The translations under genes and the position numbers were made by a program. The notes beneath the pieces were generated by a model. That model ran no database searches, was not told the origin of the DNA, and saw nothing but the letters and a program-made list of their open reading frames with translations. A stretch of 64,000 nt of DNA from Plantago major (lineage: Eukaryota > Streptophyta > Magnoliopsida > Lamiales > Plantaginaceae): contig CM048844.1 in assembly GCA_026545765.1 (NCBI GenBank), positions 49,999,401 through 50,063,400 on the forward strand, in the 5' to 3' direction. Positions 11,581 through 22,579 of this stretch are shown here, piece by piece; within the stretch, counting starts at the first letter, position 1; the number at the start of each line of letters is the position of its first letter.

Positions 11581-12652
11581 TGTTAAGGATACAGAGGTGA
11601 AACCAAATCTGGTGCAACACTCGTAGAGGATATCTACCATAGTTTGTGGAGTTTGTTACTGTAGTTAGATGTGATATGATTTGTTACCGATCATGTTTAT
11701 CCTGTATACTTATCTTCATTGTGCTAACTCTATATATACTTAATGATAGTACTACATTTCTGTGCAAGTTGCCAGAACGCGTTCCAATTGCCTTTTACTT
11801 TGTTTAAATGGTATCAGGGACTCTGGCTCACGCCCACCTGGGTTTAATCTCCATGGAAAATCTCAGTCCCATATTAAATTTCCACTCGAATAGCCTCTTC
11901 AAAGTGGTTAAAATCGGCCACGAGTGCCGGGAGTATTGGAGTATTAATATAAATGACTAAATTTCACACCTCTCTACAAGTTTGAGCTTTTAGATGAGAT
12001 GGAAAACGCCTTTTGTGATGTTGATTGGGCCGACAATCCAGATGATCGAAGGTCTTCTAGTGGTTATGATATTTTTCTTGGCCAATGTTTGTTCTCCTGA
12101 TCCTCGAAGAAACAGTCAGTTGTTTTTCGCTCTAGCACCGAAGAAGAATATAGAAGCTTGGCATTGACAACTGCTGAAGTTTATTGGTTATGAATGTTAC
12201 TCAGGGAGTTGAATATTTATCTACCTTCTCAACCTACAATTTGGTGTGATAATCTAAGTGCTATCTCTCTTGCATCCAACCCCGTTTTTCATGCTCAAAC
12301 ATATAGAAGTAGACTATTACTTTATTCGGAAGAAGGTTGTCATTAAAGATGTTCTGATTCGCCACATCAACATTGCAAATCAGGTTGTGGATATCTTTAC
12401 CAAAGGGCATAACACATACCTGGAGTTTGAGGGAGGGTGTTATGGATAGAGAGGTGAAACCAAATCTGGTGCAACACTAGGATATCTACCATAGTTTGTG
12501 GAGTTTGTTACTTTAGTTAGATGTGATATGATTTGTTACTAATCATGTTTATCATGTATACTTATTTTCACTGTACAAACTCTATATGTACTTAATGATA
12601 CTATAGTTTTGTGCAAGTTGCCAGAGCACGTTCCAATTGCCTTTTACTTTAC
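11581..12652 (+). mobile_element. Small dead Copia element (about 1.07 kb)
   Basis: Two direct repeats of about 215-227 bp (about 11581-11807 and 12438-12652) start TGTTAAGGAT and TGTTATGGAT and read in parallel through GGTGAAACCAAATCTGGTG and CCAATTGCCTTTTACTTT. After the first comes TGGTATCAGGGA, a decayed primer site; before the second is a purine tract (TTTGAGGGAGGG), as expected next to a 3' LTR. Only about 630 bp of interior remain, so gag and most of pol were deleted. The ends of the repeats and the target duplication are eroded. Confidence 0.78.
12010..12437 (+). pseudogene. Copia RNase H remnant inside the small element
   Basis: Translating with a few stops ignored gives the Copia RNase H: DVDWADNPDDRRSSSGY, then KKQSVVFRSSTEEEYRSLA, then TIWCDNLSAISLASNPVFHA and finally VVDIFTKG. 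The order and spacing match the 3' end of Copia pol. In-frame stops follow CLFS and VYWL, so it is not functional. Confidence 0.8.
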
Positions 12653-13370
12653 TTATATTGGAAGCTCGAAAGCTTCCAGCCATGGCAGCTGACCGGAACT
12701 TCGGTAAAAAAAAAGAAGTTAATTTTTTTTTTTAAAATTTGAAACTGGTGTTTTTATGAATTTTTGATTAAATGAGGGGTTGATTTGAGATTGTTTTTCG
12801 TATATTTTATTAAGTTTAAAATATAAGGGATGTGTAAGTAATTCAACCTAATAACATTTTTAAATATTATGCGACGTAGTGCGACCTCATTATGCGATTG
12901 CGCGACGCCTTGTCGTATTAATAAAAAATGAAAGGTTGAAATTAAATCTAAAATTGATCCGATGGTTTAGGTCGTAGTACTAACGTTAGTACAATTCAAT
13001 AGTACTAAAGTTAGCCATACCACATGAATGTTGAAGATGTAAATAATGATTTGCCGATATACACTTTGAAGTTTTGATGTAAAAATTAAATTTTTATAAG
13101 TTAATGGACCATTTTACAAATTCCTATACCAATGGAGTTATTTGCAAGTATAAAAATTGGTGTACTACATTTAGAAAAAAGTGTCAGCGTTAAACATCAC
13201 TACACTAATTATCTCAACCTGAACATTCAGTAGCTATCTGAATATAGATAGATTTAGAATCTTATCTTTTCATTGATTCAATTTAATTCATTTAATTCGA
13301 TTCGATTCGATTTCATTCGATTCAGCCTGATTCCATTCAGTTCCAAATTTCGTTTCGATTCATTAAATTC
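12653..13370. other. AT-rich intergenic DNA
   Basis: No coding region recognised. It has homopolymer A and T runs (12703-12735), and near 13260-13320 a degenerate (ATTCG)n tract. Nothing else supportable. Confidence 0.5.
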
Positions 13371-13427
13371 ATATTATTATTATTATTATTATTATTGTTG
13401 TTGTTGTTGTTGTTAATAATAATAATA

Positions 13428-13478
<51 letters not shown>

Positions 13479-13488
13479 ATATTATTTT
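13371..13488. repeat. Trinucleotide microsatellite (ATT/GTT/AAT)n
   Basis: A compound tract: (TAT)n, then six GTT units, then a long (AAT)n and back to (ATT)n, so the two halves can pair as a hairpin. The poly-Ile/Leu open frame across it is an artefact. Confidence 0.95.
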
Positions 13489-13793
13489 ATCATTTATTTA
13501 CACACCCGATCTTTTGTACGAGGAAAATAAGAAAATTTATTCAATTAAGTTATTTTCAACTTTTTTTCTTTCTTTCTTTTTAATACGACTTTTAGTAGAT
13601 CAATGAAATAAAGAGTATATAGTTACAATTTGAACTAACAAAAAATCTACATGTTCAAAAACTCCAAAACAAGTTAAACCAAACCAAAAATCGGACCAAA
13701 CTTTATAAAAATAATATTATATATCACAAATATTGAAAAATGGCATTTATTCCTCTATATTATCTTCCTAGCCTATATTATCTTCCTAAGCCT

Positions 13794-14050
13794 CTATATT
13801 GCGCGGAATAGGCAAATTCTCAATGTCATCTCCTTGCACACCCTGTTCATCATTTCTTTTCTTGTCGGGTTCAATAAATCATTATCCACTCCACCTTGGA
13901 CATTGATATCATGTTGCAAAATTGGTATTTCAAGTTTACACATGCGCATAAAATTATGCAGAGTGAAGGTAGCAACAATCACGTATATTTGATATGTGTC
14001 TTCCATTTGGCGATCGTATAAAAGACCTTTCCACGGTTGGTTTTTAAAGT
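13794..14050 (-). pseudogene. PIF/Harbinger transposase C-terminal fragment
   Basis: The minus-strand translation contains YQIYVIVATFTLHNFMRM, the characteristic VA..TLHNF block close to the end of plant PIF/Harbinger (HARBI1-like) transposases. Upstream in the same frame is FKNQPWKGLLYDRQ, fitting the preceding segment. Only about 85 codons are left and the catalytic DDE residues are absent, so this is a relic. It could equally derive from a domesticated ALP1-type gene. Confidence 0.55.
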
Positions 14051-15044
14051 TTGTTATACAATAATAAATAAAAATGTAAAATGACAGAAAAAAGAGTAGG
14101 AAGAATGTGAGAAAGATGACAAAAATAATATATTTTTTTAATTGTGATTATATATACCATCATATAATTGTTATTATTATTACACAATAATTTCTTCAGT
14201 TCAGTTAATTTCAGTTCCATTCAGTTCAGTAAATTTAGAGCCTTACTCAAACATGTATTCCATCACCAGAACTACAGGAAATTTCAAGCTATCCTTTGGG
14301 TAGAATTATACCAATTTTGAGTTTGTTTATTGTCTCCGGTCGGAATCATAACGAATTATACCAATTTACAATTCAATCTGGAGGGAGTTACTCATCTAAC
14401 TTCAACTCATCTCTTAGAATCATAATGGCGAATACATATACATGCTAACGTTGTTATCATGAATTAGATCTAGAAATATGTGACCAGGTTTTCAAAATTT
14501 CTTCAAGTTCATTGTACATGGTAAGGCATTAAGAATCAGTCGAGGGTTATTCGATTGATCTCCCACATCATGCGATTGCCCCAGTCCAAGTCATATGGAC
14601 TTCATTAAGAGAAAACTCAAACCACTTTCCACTCCACAGCATTGAGCCAGCCTGCATATGCAAACCCGGAATTGAGACACTATGCAAACATCGCTCTTGA
14701 ATCACAGTTCCATCTTTAAAGTAAAATTTGAAACTCGAAAATATCGTCTTTAGCGGAAACTATCAGTCAGTAGGGACTTGAAGAGGTTTGTTTTTTAATA
14801 GGACTTTAAAATGTATTTAAAGGTTCAATTGATGTGGCCCTCTTTGTCGAGTTGGTCATTTCTCAAGCTATGACGAGGGGAAATAAAACGATTGACAAAA
14901 CAATTATATACAGTATTTGACAATGTACCAAGCATCTTCCGATTTAATTTAGTCCATATATTCCTCAAAATCAAAACATACCAGCACGCAACCAATGGAA
15001 ACACTGTAAAAAAGACAGATGAGAGATTATACCTGCAGTTTGGT
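14051..15044 (-). other. 3' flank of the SPRING1-like gene
   Basis: The stretch after the stop codon at 15045 must hold the 3' UTR. On the minus strand one AATAAA lies at 14328-14333, about 715 bp past the stop, rather far; no nearer canonical signal was found. Two AATTATACCAATTT copies (about 14305 and 14352) and a GGAGGGAGT word near 14380 hint at a decayed MITE. Transcript data would be needed to set the UTR end. Confidence 0.4.
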
Positions 15045-18000
15045 TTATGCGCAAGGGCAAAGCCTCCTTGTATGTCTATGTGAACCATCACAGGAGAGTG
15101 TAGATGGTGACTTCGTATACAAGCACGCACCTGGACTCTGAACATGCAGAAGTCCAAATTTCACTCAAATGCATAGAGACAAGTTGCAATATAACTAAAT
15201 TTGGTGAAATTAAAGTAACATAATATCATTTAATTTATTTTTTTTTGGGACAATAAATTTTCATTCCAGCAAATCAATTTAGTGAAATTTCATTGCACTA
15301 AATTTATTGAAATAAAACTAACACAAAGCTGAGACAGCAGACAAGAACTAATCAACTATGTTGCAATTGTTTTGAAGATGATGGATACTTATTTAACTGT
15401 ACTAGTAACTATCAACTAATGTCTAGGTAAGACAGTTAACTCTGTACAACTGGTCTGATCAGATCTGATCACATCCGTTTCTGTATCCGCAATTTGCAGA
15501 TATAAAAGTCTCCACCATATATCTGATTCACGCTTTGCAGATTTATCTGCACAGATACAGATAAAGCTGTATTCGACCAGCAACCCACTTACAGTATAAG
15601 AAAAGTTGTTATTTCCCAAAAATCCAATAGACGGGAGGCTATCCGGATTAGGGTTGTAATGTTTCTTTTCTAGTGTAATCCAAAGTGCATCTTTCACTTT
15701 CTACTCAATTAGTAATTCCAAAATCAATATTATTTTATACGGATATAATAATCCACTTGGCACAATTTGACTAAAAGTCTTAATCATTGTGCCCAGACAA
15801 ATGTATCTATAGACTAGAATATAGTTTTGGACAGAGGAAGTGGATTATATAAACATCGCGGATTGGATGCAGATATCCTAAATAAACAGACTTAGCTGAG
15901 TTTAGGTCTAGTCTTCCATGAATTGTCACTCTAATCAAAGTCAACCATAATACAACAAACTAGCAACTTTACCAGATCCCTTGGAGCATCATCAACAACT
16001 TCAGCTGGTTGGTCAGCTCCATCACTTGACAAACAGCCACCTTTGCAGCTCATATATTTCTGGAGACTATTTGTCGCAGAAACCAAATACTGTTAAAAAT
16101 GGATGTTTGTAGCCCGCATAAATGCTAATGCAAGAATAAAACATGCATTCCTTTGGCTTGTTAAAACATGTGCAAGATTGCATGCACAATAATATCATCA
16201 ATTGATCATGGAGAATAACTTCACGCAATTTCACATCGGTGGACAAAAAAACATAATTTCAACTACTAAATTGCAATAGAAAGATATCATAATCCAATAA
16301 TATATCTAAGAGCTCAAGTGAGATATATGAGGCATAAGACCAAAATGTCCAGATCAGTTTTCACAAAGAGCTATAGAGATGTGAGCAACTTTATTTAAGC
16401 GCACATAAGCATAGACTTATCTTATAATTTTGGAAAATCTGACAGAGTTGAATAACAGTTCACTTCATCACGATTTAGAGTAACCAGTTTATGCAAATGA
16501 GCTTTGAGTTACATAATAGGGCACTACAAAAGTAAACTCACGTATCACACTGATCGAGTAATGCGAGTTTGTTCGGCACACAAGATTGTCCATTATACTT
16601 GCAGACCGAGTCACATGATTCTCCTTGTCTGTTCACAGAAATGAAGACCTGTCATCTTTCAGTAGGCACTATTTGTTGATTCAAACACTGTAAAACAGTC
16701 ATCATCAAATACCTGCCAATGATGACATTGATTCCATCCAATCTTGGATCTTGCTGTGTGCTAGAAGACTCTGTACATAAAATACTCGAAAACAACAATA
16801 TTTAAAATTCCCAGTGAGACATAAACTTAACATTCTAGACATATATCTAAACAAAAATATTTCCTCTCTCTATCCCTTCTATTTTTCCCAGTCTTATTTC
16901 CCCTCTACCTGATCCACTAGCTCTTCTTCCAGTGTGATGAACACACTCCTCTCTGCCCCGGTGCATTTCAGCAGAAGAAGGTAAGAAGAGATTGAGACAA
17001 ATAAATTCTATGCAAATTTTATTTTTCTGTCCTTTTATACTCTAGATTCTGGTTTTCTATTTCTTTGGTAGATGGTTGTACCATTATCAGGTCCAAATGT
17101 GAAGAAGCAACTCCATTAAAATGATATACACGGAAGAAAAAGAAAATAAATGAAACAAGAAACAAATCCATGATTATCATTTTTAAATAATATAGTGACT
17201 AAACTCCAATTTCTGGCACATACTGGTAATCAAACAACTTATACAGACCTGAAGAGTTAGATGGCATGGAAAAACAATGATGAAATTCACTCAGATAAGC
17301 ATTTTCATGGACCTGAAATATAAAAAACATACATCAGCAAGACTGCCTAGGTAACAAAGATATACTAACTTCTTCAATCCGTAAAAAGAATTATAAGAGC
17401 ATAAACATGATCTGGCCATGCTATAACCATGTGAAAAGAAAAAAAATGCAAGGGAGTCAAAATGTTTTTGCAAGGATAACCATTATAATTATAAATATTT
17501 AATACACGAGAATAGCCCATGCTATTGTGAAGTGTCTGTCAGATTGTAACAGATAAAAGAAAAAGTATGGATTTCCACACATCACAGATTCAAAATAAAC
17601 AAAATGATTTTGAATGATTGGCAAAAACTAAGACTAGAAAAAGGCATTCATGCATGGCTTATGAATATATATTTTTTAAAGAAGAACAAGAAGAAGAAGG
17701 AAATAAAAAACAGCACAGTATGAAACAAAAGCATACCACGCTCTCAGAATTATGGCGACATCTCCCAACACAGAAATCAAAAACAGTTTTATACGTTCCT
17801 GTCAAAACACATACTCCATAGTAAGCTAAGGTAACAAGAAAATGTGCTTTAATAAGCATAAAAGAGACCATCTAGAATGTTATTGTTGACAAAGAAACTG
17901 TAGTCCTACTTTCAATTTTATAGATTAACCAGTCATTATACATTTATAAATACCAGAGAAAATACAAAAGATGGCTTCAGATCAATTTTAGATTACATGA

Positions 18001-19238
18001 AAATTTCCGAATAGCCATTTCTTTAAGGACCATACTTGGTCAGCATAGATATAAATGTTGGGTCATTAAGTAACTACAGAAGATAAAAAACCTGTAAAAT
18101 GTAGCAAAATAAGCATTTTAGTATTAGTTCAACATAAAGGCTATCATACCAGCAGTCGAGGGCTTCGCTATTTTGACTTCTAGTGCTACTTCCTCACGAG
18201 TCTGTATGAAAACGTAAATGGTCGTCAATAATTTTGAACTGTTTCAATAACTGGAAAGGAAATTTCAATAGATAAAGGCGGAGGAGGGTCATAGAGAGAC
18301 GATAAGAATTTTACCGTAGCCGGATTCAAGCAGCATGAAACACAAAACTCATATGAGTTGCAACATTGAGAAACAGCTTTGCATCCGCTGCAGATGTGGA
18401 AGGCAAAGTTGCTAAGAACAGACAGCAATTGATGATAAACATTATCTATTAACTTGCCTGGTGGTTAAAATAGGAAATATAGTCTAGTTTCCAGTAATAG
18501 ATGGTGGATACTTATCTCCAAGTTTTACCTTACAGGTTATATATACGCTAAAGAAATTAGTTTACGTTTCAATAGACATGAGTACCACGACATGAGCAGA
18601 CGACATTATGGGCATGCAACACAACATGGTTATGGCTATATGCTTAGATATACACCGAACATGAGTAATATACAACTTTCTTCTACTATAACAGCATATC
18701 TGAGAGAAGTATTAGACATTCCCTTGTACAAAATCAAACATAAAGGGTGTACTATGCGCAAAGTGCTCTCTGGCTAAGCAGGGGGTAGAGAGACGGTGGC
18801 ATATGTCGTATACAACCTTATCCTTGCATTTCTACTGAGGATGTTCCACAGCTCGAACAAATGACTGTTAAATCACTAGTGGGGAACATAATGTTGCACA
18901 AAGGCCTGGCGTCTATACATGACAAACATTATTGAACAAAAAATTGTTGGATTATATAATGCACCATGTTATTACTTATTACTTTATTAGTTATTTTTGT
19001 TTAATATAAATATATTTTTAATATGGGAGAATAACATAGAGAAACAGTAATCGATAAGTCTTTTAGACAACAATACCTGTAAATTAGTTTTCTACTAGAT
19101 ACATAATTTGGTGAGACAGTTACGTATCGAAGGAGTATCAGTCAGGATACATATTCAATAAGTATAGGATATGGAACAGAGGGCCCTTAAGGAGGATGTG
19201 TGCACCTTATCAGAATACCCGCTCCCAACACAAAGCAA

Positions 19239-19274
<36 letters not shown>

Positions 19275-20594
19275 ATTTTAGAGATAAAAAAAGGTTCTTC
19301 TCCTTTGTTATATTATGTGCCATTGAACAAAGGAGTTCAAGCATTTCTCGGTATAGAAATCCTTTGAGCCATCAGAGAAATTGAAACAAACCAATTGCAA
19401 TGGGGGGATAGAAAATGACAATTGTGTACAAAGAGATAACTCACAGGCAAGAGAATTGATCCCCTTTCACTGGACAGCAACTGGACTGTGGGTCAACTGA
19501 AAATGCATCACACACACGACCTAAAAAAGATGATATCTCATCAGGGACAAAAGTGCTAGTGAATACTATTCATCATTTCCTCCAATTCTATACAGTATTT
19601 CCTAAATCTTCAAAACCCCATTATTTGGGCCTTAAAGGTAGATTTTTTGGAGACAAGTACAGCAAATTCTTATAGCAACATTTTCTTCATTAGACTATGG
19701 TGTTGACTCCCACCCAGATACGGTAATTATAAAGTTCTCTAGAGTCTAGAATAAGCCATCTTGCTAAGATAGGCGAAAAGCATCAGAAAAATAATCCCTA
19801 AACCTTTTAACCATATCAATTTGTCTAATTCAACATTCTACGCCATTAGCTTAATCCCAAACCTTAAATTGTGTGCAAAATTACTATCCTTCAGAGAGAC
19901 CTAATTAGCATTAATAAGATTTACACGATAAATAACTCCGTATGCATGTAAAGAACAAATAGGGATGATGTTGAAAACCAGGCTTCTAAGTGACGTACCG
20001 TAAATCTCACCATTATTTAGTTTATTTTTGTATTTGTACTTTGCATCTCAAGATAGTCATGACATTGCAACCGTAAATGAACTTATCACAATGAAGTTAT
20101 CAGGCAATATATGAAACTAAAATCGGGTTAAAGCAACAAACATACCATTGTCATCAGCAACAAAAAATCTCCCTTGTATAGTGGTTCTACAATTATGCTT
20201 TTCTTGAAGGCTCCCATCTTTCCTGTCATTACGTAAAATCTTAAGCATAAAAATTATATCTTTGATTACTAGAACAGCAAAGAATTCAATATTTCATTAA
20301 CCAATTAATCAGAATTGAAAAAAAAAAGTTTTTCGTTTCTTTTGGATTTTCAAATTCGGTATGTAACAAAGTGATTGCAATAATTCAATTAACTAAAGCA
20401 GACAAAGAACAAATCACTACATTTAACAATAGAAAAAGTAGATTAAAGAATTAAACCTAAGAATACTGAAAATTGGAGAAAAGTAGCTAGTTTGATTGAT
20501 ACCTGATTGATGATACAGCAGGAGAAAACAAAAGAATATGGAGAAGCGATAGGTGTGTGAGATTGATCAACAAACGGAACTGAAATTCCAACAT
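15045..20594 (-). CDS. SPRING1/C12orf49-like Cys-rich secretory-pathway protein, 11 exons, 275 aa
   Basis: Exons (minus strand): 20594-20503, 20222-20146, 19520-19445, 18387-18315, 18201-18150, 17798-17737, 17312-17249, 16770-16713, 16628-16542, 16066-15973, 15137-15045. All introns are GT-AG, phases agree, and the 828-nt coding sequence has no internal stop. Residues 1-29 form a signal peptide or anchor (LLHILLFSPAVSS). Then NCRTTIQGRFFVADDNG (41-57), CCNSYEFCVSCC (90-101) and CVGRCRHNSESVVHENAY (133-150), blocks shared with human SPRING1 (Pfam DUF2054 as I recall). Residues about 170-275 are a further Cys-rich part ending RLCPCA. In animals SPRING1 is a Golgi protein that activates site-1 protease; the plant role is inferred only. 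Exon borders were set by eye; family and intactness are well supported. Confidence 0.92.
19242..19271. repeat. (TA)n microsatellite in intron 3
   Basis: Fifteen TA units inside the 1,057-bp third intron (18388-19444) of the SPRING1-like gene. Likely length-polymorphic. Confidence 0.95.
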
Positions 20595-20840
20595 ATTATC
20601 ACTTAACTAGACCTAAGCGATTCAAATCAATCATCAATTCAGAAGGAACGTCTGGTTATCGGTTCTTCTTCTTCTTCTTGCTTTTTCTTTTTCCCTTCTG
20701 AAATGGTAGGAACTCGGTCGTAGATTAAATTCTCGGTTTTGGTAGTTTCGGATTCTTGAATTAGTCATTTCCGATTTTTTCACAACATGTCGTAATATTT
20801 AAAAATAAAATCCATCCATCCGCCCCACCAGATTAAAGAA
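20595..20840 (-). promoter_or_regulatory. 5' leader and proximal promoter of the SPRING1-like gene
   Basis: Read on the minus strand, the leader upstream of the ATG at 20594 holds a purine tract (AAGAAGAAGAAGAA, about 20662-20696), common in plant 5' UTRs. No TATA box was found at a convincing distance. The start ATG is the first in frame that precedes the hydrophobic segment. Confidence 0.45.
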
Positions 20841-21693
20841 ATTTAGTGAAATTAGTTGTATTTTACCAAGTATATATTTCATTGTTATTTTTAATATATT
20901 GTCTACATATATAATTTTTATTAAATTTCATATAACTTTATTTACAAAAATCTGAAAAATATTTTGAACATATATTTGAATTCGTCGTGATAAGACGAAT
21001 CCATATACACCAATCTTGAATAGTATTATTTCAAGAAATCATTTCATTCATTAAAATAAAATATAAATTTATTAAATAAGATAAAATAAATTAATGGAAA
21101 TTTAAAAATAGAGTATTTATTAAATAAATTCAATCTACATGAAATTTTGTGGAATTAGTTGCATTTTCAACCAGTATATCTTCCCCTATTTACTTTTGGT
21201 ACGTTGGCTGCATATATAGTTTTTATTAGATCTAATATATATTTATTCTACAAAACTCTGAAAAATATTGTAAACATATATTTGAATTCACCGTGACAAG
21301 ACGAATCTATATACATCAATCTAAATTATTATTATTAATTAAATAAATTATTTTATTCACTAAAATAAAATATATACTACTCCATCCGTTCCAAATAAAT
21401 CTTTCAATTTTGACTTTGACCGGTCAACTGCCTTCGAATTTGACCGCGAATTAATCTTCAACTATAATAGTAAATAATTTAATAAAAACATATAATGAAA
21501 ATTTAATTATTAAATTTTTATTATATGATTTTTATTAAATTATTTACTATTATAGTTTAAGAGTAATTCGCGGTCAAATTCGAATGCAGTTGACCGCATA
21601 ATAGTAGAATGGAAAGATTTCTTTGGAACGGAGGGAGTATTAAAGAAGATAAAATGAAATAATGGAATTTAAAAAATAGAGCATTTATTAAAT
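20841..21693. repeat. Tandem duplication of a 0.29-kb AT-rich unit
   Basis: Copy 1 (20841-21126) and copy 2 (21143-21693) share a colinear series of words: GAATTAGTTG, CATATATA, CTGAAAAATATT, ACATATATTTGAATTC, GACAAGACGAATC and ATTTATTAAAT. The copies have diverged visibly. Copy 2 is longer only because a MITE sits at 21377-21637; the repeat resumes directly after it. The unit is not recognised as a known element. Confidence 0.75.
21377..21637. mobile_element. Stowaway MITE, 261 bp, near-perfect hairpin
   Basis: The ends are CTACTCCATCCGTTCC and GGAACGGAGGGAG, flanked by TA on both sides (21375-21376, 21638-21639), the Tc1/mariner target duplication. Almost the whole element is self-complementary: TTTGACCGCGAATTA and ACTATAATAGTAAATAATTT on the left are matched by their reverse complements on the right. 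It has no coding capacity. The uninterrupted neighbour copy of the host repeat confirms the insertion borders. Confidence 0.88.
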
Positions 21694-22242
21694 ATTTAAT
21701 ACTCCACCCATCTATTTAACAAGAAATTAATAGATATTTAGATTTTCAATTATAAATTTTGATTCTACGGTGAGCAAAGTCCGAATAGGGGGCGAGAATT
21801 TTGTTCCATGATGTTTTGTCAGATTAAACGTGAGGCTAATGTTTATGAAGTAGTACAAGGTATCTAGAATAGTTTGGTTTTCATGTGAATTTCATCTCGT
21901 TAAGGTTGATATTTCTCGTTCCGTTTCGTTGAGATTTAGAACCATAGAATCGATGACTCAAGTATTAGAATTATCACGTGCCCAGACTGTTCGTTATCTT
22001 GACCCTACAAGGAAAAAAAATTACACTAATAACCATTTCATTAATTTTAATTTACACTTAAAACTTTTTTTTCTTTGATTCGATTCCAATACCTTTTTCA
22101 AAATTTTGACCTAACACAAAGGTTTGACGGTATTAAGTGTCTGTTAGTTATATTTTCAAATTACACCAAAACCTTTGCAAAAACTTACACTCGCTATTAA
22201 AACCTTTGCAAAAACTTGCACTTGCTACCAAAACCTTTTCCT
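21694..22242. other. Intergenic DNA upstream of a Copia scrap
   Basis: AT-rich, no gene. Near the right side an AAAACCTTTGCAAAAACTT phrase is repeated (22168, 22199), forming a short tandem repeat just before the Copia fragment. Confidence 0.45.
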
Positions 22243-22440
22243 AAGGCAACCTAAGTACGTGAATGATATCTTATCTCATTCAAATCTTCTTGAAAGGAAG
22301 CCCGTATCGACACCTATTGTTGCTAATCTTCAGCTCAATGCTGCTGGAACCAAGTTTGATGACCCGACTCTCTACCGATCTCTCGTGGGTGCTTTGCAGT
22401 ATCTCACCATTACCCATCTAGATATCTCGTTCGCAGTTGA
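22243..22440 (+). pseudogene. Copia reverse transcriptase fragment
   Basis: About 66 codons in one frame match the C-terminal part of Copia RT: LRQPKYVNDILSHSNLLE, then CTPI-like KPVSTPIVANLQL, then DPTLYRSLVGALQYLTITH and DISFAV. The match ends abruptly at both sides with no LTR near it, so it is an isolated fragment captured by some rearrangement or left by deletion. Confidence 0.8.
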
Positions 22441-22579
22441 TGGATCCTCGGGAAAAACAATTGTCGTTGAACTTAAAGTTTTACCGAGAACACCAAAGTT
22501 TTACGAATTTATAATACCAAACCAAATTCCATAAACACTAAATAAATTAGTATAGTAGAAGTTGACTCGAGAGGTCGGT

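Noticed and set aside
13395..13583. Open frame rich in Leu and Ile
   Set aside because: It is the translation of an (AAT/GTT)n microsatellite, with no start context or homology.
14280..14400. MITE suggested by GGAGGGAGT and repeated AATTATACCAATTT
   Set aside because: No matching inverted end or TA duplication was found on the other side.
15006..15034. Possible intron GTATAATC...TTTTACAG after the stop codon
   Set aside because: Only 29 bp, too short for plant splicing.
14825..15157. A 110-codon minus-strand frame
   Set aside because: It overlaps the last SPRING1-like exon in a different frame; the right frame ends at 15045 with RLCPCA and a stop.
17618..17871. Two overlapping open frames on opposite strands
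   Set aside because: They cover exon 6 (17737-17798) of the SPRING1-like gene plus intron; not separate genes.
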